A stretch of DNA of 64,000 bases. Source: Ancylostoma caninum (taxonomy: Eukaryota; Nematoda; Chromadorea; Rhabditida; Ancylostomatidae). Each line of letters begins with the position of its first letter. The first letter of the stretch is position 1. The notes under the pieces are model-generated. The model searched no databases. It saw only the letters and a list, made by a program, of their open reading frames with translations, and was not told where the DNA came from. The position numbers and the translations under genes were made by a program. Below, one piece after another: positions 10,698 to 21,159 of the stretch. The stretch is from the NCBI GenBank assembly GCA_037903475.1, contig JBAJFG010000075.1, positions 1 to 64,000 on the forward strand, written 5' to 3'.

Positions 10698-13600
10698 TAA
10701 TATAATTTGCCCATAATGCTTCCAACAGAGTTGCGAACGCGTGCAACCGCTTTAATGTATTTGAATAATTATGGACGTCGTGAAATCGTTCGCAAGAACT
10801 CTACCAAACTCATTCATTCCACCGAAGCGCTGGTTGCGGCAACATTCCGTTGATGTCGCATCATCAACGCAAATGCGTGCCGTTAGGTTTGTCACCATGA
10901 TACACATCGAATCATTGCAACGCATCGAAGCTTCGCACGCGCATGCGCAACTCCGCTTTCAGCTTAGACGTTGATCGTGCTTGCCACAGGGTAAGGTTGA
11001 AGCGTGTATGCACAGAGCAAGATGAGAAGGAAACGATGCGGAACGTCAACTTTTCCTGTAGGCAAGCATAAACAACGCCGGCAATGCACTTATTGTACAA
11101 GCAAACAAAACAATGTAAGCGTCACTGGAGGGCTAGAAAATAGGAGAGAGAGAAACGGAAAGACAGAAAGAAGGAAGGAATTTTGAGGGGTAACAAAAAA
11201 AGATTGAAATAGTACCACCGAAAATACAAGGTATTCTCACGGGGTGTGCAAAAACTTCAAAGTAAAAAACATCAACAAAGAACGTTCACAAGCTCAGATT
11301 AGAAATAGGAGAGAGAGAAACTAAAGACAAAAATGGAAAAGGAAATATACAGGAATGGGAAAGCAACGGGTACATAAGTTTTCGCACTTCTAACTAAAGA
11401 AAGGAATCACCTCCACCAGGGGGTAGTTTAGTAGGTTATTTATCACTCCCACGGCCATTCCTGTACCCCACCATCGAGATATCAAACTCTTCCATGGGGC
11501 AGAGTCTAGAAGCTGCATAAACTTGAAAGCAAGAAAGAACGAGCAAGCAATGGAGACTAGAGCACGCAAAAGGGGTAAATAACACGCGGAGAGGGAAATC
11601 AACAGGGTAGAACAAGAAAGGGAATGAGAAACATCAGACAAACACAGAAGATCAACAAAAAACCTTTGAAAATCCGCGCTGATGGCACTCGCAAGCCTCG
11701 CGCGGTGCCCAATTTTAGGCTGTTCAAGTTTCAATGTAGCTGCATTTCTTATATCTTCGCAGTAACTTATCAGTACTGCTGACCTCCCGGCAGCAATTAT
11801 AGATATTGCTCCTCTCGAAAAAGGTGAGCGGTCCAGGCCTCGTCAGCTGACATTGGTGCTGCTTCGATGCTGTACCACCTCAGTAACTCTGCCCTTTTAG
11901 TACACATCATATTTTGCTGCTGCTCCCAAAATGTGGGCGGGGAGGTTGAACTCTCCAAGGATGGAGCTGCGCGATTCTCTGAGGTAGCGTCGATGGAAGT
12001 GCGTTTTTCGACGAGGCAATGAACACGAAGCGCGAGCACGAGGATTGTGGTGGAGTCATGCTATCGTTCATTAATAATGAGATTTCGCAAGCGCATTTAC
12101 ATGTTATGCTCGTATTCAAAGTTGTAGTTTTTAAGTCGCTAACCGGATTCTTTATATAACTATGTTCTTAAGATCAATGAGAGGGGGATGGAAAATTGCT
12201 TAGGGTATTACATTTCCTTTGATTTCTATATTACTACACTGTCTCTACAGTGTAAAAAGGAATCGGCATGCAAAGGAAACAATCTCTATAGTGCCTACTG
12301 GAGGCCAATCCCTTTCAAAGGTTTTTATCCTAATTAATGCATGTGAACAGCGACTCAATCTATGACTTTGGTTCCATAGATAACATTTAAGTTTGTGATT
12401 TCGATTGAGTTCTGAGGAACAACGTCTCAGTATGTAATGATTTGACAACCTCGATATAAGCATTTGAACAGTGACCTCAATAAAAAATACATCTCTCCCT
12501 TTGAAACACCGTAGCCATTGAACATGAACACTTGGAGAACTTTGTTGAAATTCCTGGGATGGAGGCAATTCAGATGTTGAACATGAATTTCGGATCCGTT
12601 TTTTGGTTGCATTCAATGGCATTCTCATATGGTTGCGATTGGGAAACATTGCAGGACCTTCTCTCTTACCTTGCTTGTTATAGTGATGACGTAGGAAAAT
12701 CCTTGAGCGCATATATGCTCGCATTTCCGCTTTTGCTTCATAAAGCGGAGAGTAGTGTACGAGTGTTGATGTTGCTTGTTTCACTTCGTTTCCGCAACGT
12801 CTCTCCCCCCCCCCCCCCCGCCTCCCACATCGTTGTTGATGGAGTTACTTCGAACCTGAATTGAAATGTGGGATTTCTAGGTCACGACGCAGGGTCGCAC
12901 CTCCTCGTTCAGTGATGCGGTTGTCTATTGCCATCCAGCCCACTCAGAGGCCCCCTCCCAACCCTGCTGTAACGCACCGCAACCAGCACTAACTATGAGC
13001 AGTTAGAACCCCTTTGAAATTTTTGGTGAGATTTCGTGATGAAGCTAAGATATTTGGAGAGCTATTGTTTCATGGTCTGTTTGTAAAGAATTGCGTTCGA
13101 GTATTTGCGCGTAGTATTGCAATGTTGCCGTTAAAAGGCAAGTGTCCAAGTTCCGCCTCCTTGTTTGCATCTAACGTAGACAATTTTGCGTTCGGTTTTG
13201 ATTTTATTGTTTCTCTCACACTGTTGCCGCAGTCACAGTGGCTTGCTTCACTGCATAAGAGTAGGTGCGCAGCAGGCTGGTGCGCCCGGCAACAAAGAAA
13301 CCCGCTGGGCGAAGCCGCTGAGCGACACTTCTTTGATGAAATGGATTAAATTCCCGATTACTGACGAATTTTCTAGAAACAAAATGCGGGATCGTTGGTT
13401 TCGTATCATTTTAACAAGGTTTATTTGCTGCTAAACTATTTAATAACAATTTCCTCATCAAGACGGTTAATGGAGAAGGTCTTCCACGGCTTCTACTCGG
13501 ATCTCTTAGCGACAGCGACATCCACCTTCCTCCGTGTCATCCTAGGAGGGACGGATACGTCGTCCCATCGGTTCTCCCTTCCGAATTCCGACATGCCATG

Positions 13601-14354
13601 AAGTCCTCAGACAATCGTGGCGTCGAACATCAGGTAGGCCCCATTACCCCGCCCACTTTTTGAGTTGGAGGAGCAGATAAGGACGCTCTGCGTGAGCAGG
13701 ACGTGTTGCTCATGCTCCCGAACGTGCTGCTGTCTGCGGGGATTCCCCAAACGTGCTGCTGTTGAATTAATCCATTTTAAATTGAGGAAAATTCACCAGC
13801 TTAATGTACGGCGCACGTCAGCTGGATGTCAAGGAACTTCATCAGCGCAGGGCCAATGGTTGGAGTTGGATTTGGGTGTGTGAAACACTCAAAACGCAAA
13901 ATGCTTGCTCTTCCATGAGCAAGATTTTTGTTACGAACCCAAGGCGGTTTTAATGCCTGGGCTGTCCACGGGAATAGAATGTCGAACATCCAGCGATCAT
14001 CGCGCACATTCCAGCAGATTTCGCTGGATTTTCGGGCGCAATTCGCTTAAATTGGAGCGCATTTCGCTTATTTTCTGGAGTTTACGTGTATTTTTTGGGT
14101 GAAATGGGGAGATATTTCGGCGAAAAATAAGCGAAATCTAGTCGAAAGCACACGTAATCTGCTCAAATTGTGTCAACCGAAAATGTGTGAAGAAGCGGCA
14201 TCCCTTTGCGGGATCGGGGATAGCCGCGAGGGCACGTGGGGGAACGTCTGGCACGGCACGTGAGTCCGCAATGGGGGGGGGGTAACTGTCCCGCGATTTA
14301 GGTAAAATTGAAGGTGGACCCATTTCGACCTGCAGTCAACCCCCCCCCCTCGCG
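10698..14354. other. Spacer without recognised gene
   Basis: Holds the diverged repeat copy at 11895-11995 (partner at 9355-9450), a homopolymer run of C near 12808-12823, a run of G at 14272-14281 and a run of C at 14340-14349. CGATGGAAGTGCG at 11991-12003 matches the tip of a repeat seen again at 26505. ORFs of up to 179 codons (12245-12784, minus) show no motif, repeat structure or splice context that I would trust as coding. Confidence 0.4.
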
Positions 14355-15596
14355 ATTGCCTGAGTCGGTGAAGAATCGTACAGCTCCAGGTGTCGACAGG
14401 ATTCGACCAGAACATTTGAAGAACCTACCGCCAATTCTGATCTACACATTGCCTAGGCTTTCCACACGACACCTGTCGGAATGTAAGGTGCCCATGCAAT
14501 GGAAGACCAGCAGGACCGTGCTACCGTACAAGAACGGAGACCCTCAGGACGTCGGCAACTATCGCCCTATCTGCTGTCTGTCTCTACGAGCTTTTCACGC
14601 GAGCGATCCTAAACAGGATCGAAAGAACTCTAGATGGAGGACAGCCGTGAGAGCAAGCAGGGCTTCGAAAAGAATTCAGTACGATCGACCAGATACGCAC
14701 CGTCACTAGGCTCATCGAAGTATCGCGAGAGTAGAAGATGCCCCTCTTTCTCACGTTCATCGACTTGAAGAAAGCCTTCGACTCCGTTGAGACAGAAGCG
14801 GTCCACCTAGAGCCCTGGGCAACCAGGGCGTTCCTACTCAATACAAGCTGTACAACAACTTCACGACCAAAATTTCGCCATTCTACACAGGCATCACCAT
14901 CGACGTCAGGAGAGTGGTTCGACAGGGCGACATCGTGTCGCCAAAACTTTTCAGCGCCACTCTTGAGGACGTCGTGCAAAGACTAGAATGGGTTCGCATG
15001 GGAGTGCAAGTTGATGGCCGGAGACTGAAACATCTTCGCTTCGCTGATGACATCGTCCTTATGACGCCAACCATCAGCGAAGCGGAACGGATGCTGGCCG
15101 ACTTCGACGATGCATGTGGAAAGGTTGGTCATCAACTGAGTCTGACGAAGACGATGTTTATGAAAAAAGAAGGGTCCCGGATGCTCCATTCTCGCTCAAC
15201 GAAACGATCATATCCGAATGCTTCAGCTACATATATCTAGGTCGGGAACTCAACATGATGAACATCTCGCTCCAGAGCAGGGCAGGAGGAAGCGAGCGGC
15301 TTGGGGAGCCTACAAGAGCATCGAGGACGTAGTGAAGAAGACGAAGAACACCAGGCTCCGCGTCCACCTCTTCAACACGACGGTTCTCCCTGCTTTGACG
15401 TACGCCTCAGAAACCTGGGCGTTGCGCAAGCAGGATGAGAAAGCGGTCAGCGTCGTCGAACACTCCATCGAGAGGGTGATGCTAGAAATAACTCGCCTGG
15501 AATACCGAGCTCCACATTTCGTCAACAGTCGAAGAACGGAGAGGCTGCCGCTTACGCCAAGTTAAATAAGATCAGGAGGGCCGGACACGTGATGTG
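14355..15596 (+). pseudogene. RTE non-LTR retrotransposon copy 1, RT domain (5'-truncated)
   Basis: Homology begins at ESVKNRTAPGVDRI (about 14362) and runs through PQDVGNYRPICCLS, FIDLKKAFDSVETEAV and the catalytic box LRFADDIVLM (about 15035), then on to RLRVHLFNTTVLPALTYASE. This is the reverse transcriptase of an RTE-clade element of the type abundant in strongylid nematodes. The upstream apurinic-type endonuclease domain is absent. The frame is broken by a small deletion near 14580, in-frame stops near 14669 and 14732, and further shifts near 14800, 15170 and 15300. The element does not end at 15596: its 3' part continues into the right arm of the inverted repeat, to about 15860. Confidence 0.93.
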
Positions 15597-15860
15597 TCTT
15601 AACGACAGTCGTTGGACAAGAGCTGTCAGCGACTAGGCTCCACGGAACGTTAAGCGCACAACGGAAAGACCACCGCACCGCTACTCAGCCTTCTTCACGA
15701 GGACCTCCAAGGAACGATATTATGCTCTTCGGTATTCCTCAAAAGGACAGAATCCATTTGACGACTCTGGCACGCAAGAGGGACAAATGAAGGGTTGCTG
15801 ATGCTCTCTCGATATATCCGAAGATCAACGAGAGTCACGGTGATCAAGGTGATACTATTT
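15597..15860 (+). pseudogene. 3' end of RTE copy 1, shared with the inverted-repeat arm
   Basis: This segment lines up with 33290-33540 of the second RTE copy (shared GTTGGACAAGAGC, GTCAGCGACT, AACGTTAAGCGCAC), so it is the RTE C-terminus and 3' end. Its exact inverted counterpart ends the left arm at 8790-9040. There the rest of the RTE is missing and unrelated sequence begins at 9041. The coding frame is dead (TAG in SD*APRN and others). Confidence 0.85.
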
Positions 15861-16622
15861 TTAGTGATGACCGATGGTAGTGCGTTCTCCACGGTCTTAT
15901 CCGGCACGCTGCGCCACCGCGCCAATTGCACTAGGACCCTCTCAGTGACAACAAACCATTAAGCTTTCTCGATAGTTATTTAGTTTTTTTGGAAGTTAAC
16001 ATCAAATATAATGAAAACACTATTAAGAAGACTATGATTTGCCACCAGAGTGCCGATTCCGGCACGGCGCCGCCGCGTCCGCGGTAAACGCGCTGCTATC
16101 GACGCTCACTGCATTCTCGCGGTCACTGCGGGTCAAACACCCGCAACGGCACACCATTACTAAGCTGCCACGCAGTCGCGATGCTGCTGCGGGCGGTGGG
16201 GCTGACGTTTTGCAACCCGGCGTACGATCGGCCAATTTGTTCGCTGTTGCCTCACATTCGTCCTTTTTCCGTTATTCCTTCTCGGAGATTTTCATCTTTT
16301 TTCGTGTTCCTCTTATCCCTTGGACCGGATCTGAACGAGAGAGACGGGGAGCAAATACGAGGCGCCAGTCCACAGACGTTCTAGCTACTCATTGATTAAT
16401 CAGTCGTTTTTTTTTTCGCTTATTCTCATTTTCATTGCGCACTCATTGTTCTTTGTTCTTTTTTTTTAAATTTTCGAGCTTCAATGGTTTTTTGCGAGTA
16501 TTTCATCATCTCCCTCTTTTTTCGTCTTGTCTTTTTCATCTGATTCCTACGTTTATCTGAAGACCTCGTTTCGCGATCGAGCATGGCAAACGGGAGAATG
16601 TCCATCCAAGGTGAATCGTTAA

Positions 16623-17380
16623 AGGCAGCACCCACGAAAATTTTCATATGTGAGGTTTTGATCGTTTCTGAGCCTAAGCAATAGTTCTAACAATTTGGCG
16701 AAGAAAGTAGCGCAGAAAACTCAACCGTATCTGAAATATAATTAGTGAAATGTCCAAGATCCTGGATCAGCAGGATCAGCGTGGGGTCGTTCGATCGAGT
16801 TGTGGTGGCACCGGATCGTTACTGCCAGCTGATTTAGTGGTTACCCATTTCTTTCCTTGTTCTTGTAAAGCTATTTCTTGGTCTTTAACTTTCCTTCTTG
16901 CACTACTTAACATGATAAATTTTCTACCTGTTACTTCACAAGAAATATGCTTGTTTAGCTACTTGTTTGGTTGATCTTCGCCAGTGTCGCGTTTTCGAAT
17001 TTTTTCACTGCTCAGAGTTTGTTCTAGAATTCATTGGTAATTCTTCTACATCTTGACTGGTCAAACTATCTTTTCCAGAGCTTGCTTTCTTCCATAAAGT
17101 TTAGGAACGCCGCAAAACATGGCCAAAAACCTCCTTCGCCCGCAAAACAGCTGACAAAAAAGGCAGCGGTATTGACTTTTTTGGATCGGTCCACAACGGG
17201 CAGATCGCGCAACTCGACCCAACCTACTCGAAATCGATGAACTGAGGGTTCCAGAAAACAGGGATTTTGACAGTTTTCACTGTTTTCAGCACTGTAACAG
17301 TGTTAAGCGCACGCAGCGCGCAATGATTACCCCGAATTGTACCGAAATCACGAGGTCGAAAATTTCCATAGGTGCTGCCT
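16623..17380. mobile_element. TTAA-flanked MITE, 758 bp (right-arm copy)
   Basis: The same element as at 7267-8014, carried here in opposite orientation by the inverted duplication. TTAA lies at 16619-16622 and 17381-17384, with AGGCAGCACC tips. It is 10 bp longer than the left copy. No coding content. Confidence 0.82.
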
Positions 17381-17637
17381 TTAATGTACGTGCAGACGCT
17401 TCCAATGTTAGTAACTGCCACAAAGGCACAGCCTCCTGTTCCTCTTGTTGCTATGTTTGATTTTATAGAGAGCATATCACATTTATCCCTTCTCTTCTTC
17501 CACCTAGTTGATGCAGTTCCAAGCACATACCGTAGCAATTATTTCCTCACGAACGCATATGTCGTTGTTGTCATATTCTTTCCTTTTGCAGCGTAATGGC
17601 AGTGTTTTTTTTTACATTTTCTCACCAGACTCGCTGA

Positions 17638-17803
17638 ACAGGAAGCGTCAATCACAATCGCACCTCTTCATGACTCGGAGCGTGGCACCGCGTACGTGGC
17701 GTACCTGGACGCTGTGGTTGTCTGGTACTGCCTCCACAGCGCTGCCTAGGTGCAGCGGCGCTTCAGGCCGCGCGAGGGTGGAATCGTGATTGACGCTCCC
17801 TGT
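17638..17803. mobile_element. Palindromic MITE, 166 bp (right copy)
   Basis: Inverted counterpart of 6845-7010, with ACAGG.AGCGTCAATCAC tips at both ends. Confidence 0.7.
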
Positions 17804-18440
17804 AATTACACTATAGGGACTTTCTGCGCAGCGGCAATCGGCCAGGGCTAAATATAGGCCTGTGGCGCCAAACGGCGTGCATCAAGAATGGCCGTGGGGG
17901 TTATTTGAAGTTGGCGCGGTGAAATTTGGAAAAAGCCACATGTGAGCTCCTTGTTTCACATTGGCTGCGAAACTGGTACTGTTGTACTTCAGCGACCCCA
18001 CTACCAACCCCAAGCAGAGCTATGTCGAGGAAATTTTTAAGTAGTTCAAGTAGGAAGGTGCAATCCTACAGATGAAAAAGTAGGAGAGCTACTATCAAAT
18101 TTGGACGACAAGGAACTTCAGGCAGCCGTGGAAGGGAGGGAGGGAGGTTCGATTGACCGGATTTCTCAGAAATGGAGCCTGCTCGATCTGGTACAGAAAA
18201 TTCAGACACTATTCCTGTCTGAGATTTCGTGCGGACCCACGTAGACGGTCTCCATGCTTTTCTGAGCCTCCTGCGTGGAAGAACAATGGTCGAATGGTGC
18301 AATTGCAATTATAATTATTGAGAAGTTCGGATAACATTCCCGTTGGCGAGCTTTCGTTCTCTTCCACGGCTGCCCAAAATTCTTGGTGCTCGGAATTTGA
18401 TGGCCAACCTCTTCTTTCTTCATTTGTTATGCCTCATGTA

Positions 18441-18711
18441 TGCCGGCGAGAGCCGGCAGAAACTAGCGCCCTTTAAAGGGCGGTACCAGGGACGGGAGCG
18501 TGGGTCCCGCGCGGAACGTACAAAAGGTGCGGGACCCCCGCTCCCGCCATTTCCACACTCACTTATTGAGAAGTTTCTAATCTGTTGTGTTGTGTTCGAC
18601 TGCTAACTGCACCCGGTTCAACCCCGTTCTGTTATTCACGAAGAAGGAGTTAACGCATTGCGGACAGGAACCACCGACAATCGGAAAGGAAGTAGGTTTC
18701 ATTTCTTTAAA
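18441..18711 (+). repeat. 5' LTR of BEL element 1
   Basis: 271 bp starting TGCCGGCGAGAGCC and ending ATTTCTTTAAA. It contains a GGGACGGGAGCGTGGGTCCC dyad region and CCCTTTAAAGGG. It is the partner of 25919-26189. LTR edges are set by where the two copies stop matching. Confidence 0.93.
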
Positions 18712-18723
18712 TGGTGCATCGGC
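18712..18723 (+). other. Primer-binding site (tRNA-Gly-like)
   Basis: TGGTGCATCGGC abuts the LTR. It is complementary to the 3' end (GCCGATGCA plus CCA) of the nematode tRNA-Gly(GCC) as I recall it. BEL element 2 has the same 11 bases at 48794. Confidence 0.75.
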
Positions 18724-19038
18724 TAAATAGCCGAGTTAGTCCTAATTGGTTCTAAACAGCCGATATTTTTGTTCTTCCACTATCCTCGTAAAGCGGGCAT
18801 CGTTCGGACCAGCCGGTCACTAAGCCCGAGAGTTAGTCATCGGTTTTTTTTCTTACGAGTGACTCGGGCAAGCCGGTTTAATTTCGGCGAGATCGATATT
18901 GATTTTTGTGTTGATTGCATCATTTTTTGCTCATTGCCCAACCTAACAAAAACGAAAACTCGTTCCACATACACACAGAAAAACAAGTCTCGTCCCGTTA
19001 AAGGAGGCTATAGGGGAAATTGTTAGGGCATAATCGGT

Positions 19039-20214
19039 ATGTCGCTTTCACTGCGGTCGGCGAAAGCCAAACTCACTAGGGCCAAGAATGCCCTAGACAC
19101 CCTATGCAAAGGAGCGGAAGGTGTCATAACCCCCTTGGAAACCCTACAAGGCAACGAGGAGGACATTGTGGGCAAACTACAGGGCCAGAAAGGAACCATA
19201 CGAAGGAAAGCCCTCCCGCTGAAAGGAGCGAGAAACCAACTTGAAGAAGCAATCAACAACTTGACCGACAACTTTGACAGGCTGGGAGAGGAAGAGAAGG
19301 GTAGCGAAAGGGCGGAATGCGAGCAAAGGATCGAGACAGCCTGGGATTCGGTAGCTCACGCCGACTCACTTCTAGGCTTGATGACGGAGACGGAAACCGA
19401 CATCGCACAATCGATAGACAACATCCTACAGAGACAAGAACGTAGGAGAACAGCACAGGAACGGGGGAACGGAGCACAGTCGTCAACCCAGCCCATGCAG
19501 ACAGCGAGTAGTTATCAGGTCCAGATGGCTACGCAACTACTACCGCGCCTACAAGTACCGAAGTTCACGGGAAAGAGGAGTGACTGGGAAAACTTTTGGT
19601 CGATCTTCAAGGCAAACATTGAGGACCAGGACATTCCAACGATGTTGAAGTTCAACTATTTGATCAACGCCCTACAAGGAGAAGCCCGCGAAGCCGTAAA
19701 CAGGTCTCAGGTAGCCGAGGAGAACTACACAGAAGTAATCAAGTGGCTGCAACAGAAGTACGGAAAGGACAACCTAGTTATCGATGAGCTGTACAGGAAG
19801 CTAGAAGACTACGAAGCAGAAGGGAACTCCACAAGGGCTCAGAGGAGACTACTCGATGAAGTATCCACCGCGATAATCCAGCTGAAGAACAAAGGCCAGG
19901 ACATCAACCACAGGTGGCTCCTTAACGTCATCTTCAGGAAGTTCAAAGGCCCACTACAAACAAAGATACTAGAAAAGAGGAGCAAACTGAGCTCAGTAGA
20001 AGATTGGACATGGGACAAATTCTACGAAGTAGCGGATAACCTTCTGAACAAAGAAGAAGAAATTGATAGAGCAAAAGCCACCCTCACGAGAAACGAAGGG
20101 ACAAAGGAAGCCCCCAAAAGCCAGACAGACAAAAGGCCCTGCATATACTGCCGAAGGAAGAACCATCAGTCTTCGGAATGTAGGACAATCCCCCCCCCCC
20201 CAAGGAAAGGATAA
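19039..20214 (+). CDS. BEL/Pao Gag (capsid part and first zinc knuckle)
   Basis: A 391-residue ORF starting MSLSLRSAKAKL. The N-terminal half is helical and charged (about residues 1-150). The central block around LQVPKFTGKRSDWENFW (from about residue 170) through LKFNYLINALQGEA is the conserved Gag capsid region of BEL/Pao elements. The C-terminus has the CCHC knuckle CIYCRRKNHQSSEC. The frame ends at TAA 20212-20214, just after a run of twelve C (20190-20201). The next two knuckles continue in the -1 frame (following entry). Either the C run has changed length by one base, or a programmed shift occurs there; I favour the former. The product would bind and package the element's RNA. Confidence 0.9.
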   Translation: MSLSLRSAKAKLTRAKNALDTLCKGAEGVITPLETLQGNEEDIVGKLQGQKGTIRRKALPLKGARNQLEEAINNLTDNFDRLGEEEKGSERAECEQRIETAWDSVAHADSLLGLMTETETDIAQSIDNILQRQERRRTAQERGNGAQSSTQPMQTASSYQVQMATQLLPRLQVPKFTGKRSDWENFWSIFKANIEDQDIPTMLKFNYLINALQGEAREAVNRSQVAEENYTEVIKWLQQKYGKDNLVIDELYRKLEDYEAEGNSTRAQRRLLDEVSTAIIQLKNKGQDINHRWLLNVIFRKFKGPLQTKILEKRSKLSSVEDWTWDKFYEVADNLLNKEEEIDRAKATLTRNEGTKEAPKSQTDKRPCIYCRRKNHQSSECRTIPPPPRKG

Positions 20215-20567
20215 TATACCTGTCGAAGCAGAAATTATGCATGAACTGCGGGAAACTGAACCACATGGCCCAACAATGCAGAAGCCCAGGATGTTTCAAG
20301 TGCGGCAAGAAGCACCACCCATCCATATGCGATCCATTACAAAGCTCATTTGAGGAACCAAGGACCCGAGAGTTAGGGACGCAGAAGAGGCAAGCAGGAG
20401 AAACAGGACCAACCAAGAAACCCAGGGAAGCTCAAGAAGCACACAGAGGGAAAAGACAAGTGGAAGGACCCCGACAGTACTCGTATCAAAACAGAGGCGC
20501 TAAAGTGAACGAAATCACGAACGAAACCAGCAGCGAGCCTGACACAGAAGAATACGTAGGCACATAG
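20202..20567 (+). pseudogene. Gag nucleocapsid segment, out of frame with Gag
   Basis: In the -1 frame relative to gag, this reads IIYLSKQKLCMNCGKLNHMA and then CFKCGKKHHPSIC: two more zinc knuckles (CX2CX4HX4C and CX2CX4HX3C). A basic Lys/Arg/Glu-rich tail follows, to TAG at 20565-20567. Together with the knuckle at the end of the gag ORF it forms a three-knuckle nucleocapsid. Protease then lies in yet another frame. Confidence 0.85.
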
Positions 20568-20569
20568 CC

Positions 20570-21110
20570 AGCAAGGAGAAGGCCAAAACGGTCTTACTCA
20601 CAGGAGTAGCGAAAATCCAAGGCAAAAGGGGGAGTCGAAATGTGAGGATCCTCTTCGATACAGGATCAGAACTATCGTTCATCGACTCCAAACTCACACA
20701 GGAGTTACAGTTACCTCAGATAGGCGAAGAGCGACTGAGGATCAATACCTTCGGGAGCAAAAAGGCGGAAATAGGGACCTACCCCATTATAGAAGCTGAC
20801 GTATACGATGAGGATGAAGGGAAGTAGCAGGTAACACTGTACGCAAGCCCGAAGGTAACAAGCCGGACAACACGACCCAGATTAGAGAAAGAGGATCTGA
20901 GGTTCATTAAGGAGAAAGGCATACGGATAGCCGAAACCGGAGGGCTGGAAACAGAAACCCCCAGCATCCTACTAGGCTGTGACCAACTCTGGAGCCTGGT
21001 GGAAGGGTCTAAATACACACTGCCGTCAGGAATGCACTTAATCTCAACCAAGTTTGGATTCATGCTTTCTGGGAAGAAAAAAGGACCACAAACAAACAGC
21101 CCTCCGAACG
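20570..21110 (+). pseudogene. BEL/Pao aspartic protease (A17-like), broken
   Basis: ILFDTGSELSFID (about 20645-20683) carries the DTG catalytic triad of a retroviral-type aspartic protease. The frame is cut by TAG at 20825-20827 (after DEDEGK), but homology continues in the same frame through the conserved LLGCDQLW (about 20970-20993) to about 21075. There the frame shifts again into pol. The enzyme would mature the polyprotein; this copy cannot make it in one piece. Confidence 0.85.
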
Positions 21111-21159
21111 TCATGTCACCTCCGAACAGGAACTCGAACAGTGGGACAACTACTGGAAG

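Larger units (their letters stand above)
15597..18422 (-). repeat. Right arm of the large inverted repeat
   Basis: Reverse-complement partner of 6228-9040. Its inner edge lies inside the RTE element, which is continuous here with its upstream RT domain. Its outer edge stops 18 bp before the BEL element's 5' LTR. It carries its own copies of the TTAA MITE (16623-17380) and the palindromic MITE (17638-17803). One visible indel is at about 17300-17322, where this arm has an extra CGCACGCAGCGCG-like segment. Confidence 0.93.

Noticed and set aside
12245..12784. 179-codon minus-strand ORF
   Set aside because: No recognisable domain, odd composition, and no supporting exon or promoter context.
18423..18440. 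Target-site duplication of BEL element 1
   Set aside because: The bases left of the 5' LTR (CTCATGTA) and right of the 3' LTR (TTATGAAT) share no convincing direct repeat of 4-6 bp.
20190..20201. Programmed ribosomal frameshift site at the C12 run
   Set aside because: Not a canonical slippery heptamer, and it lies between zinc knuckles of one domain. A homopolymer length change is simpler. Kept only as a possibility.
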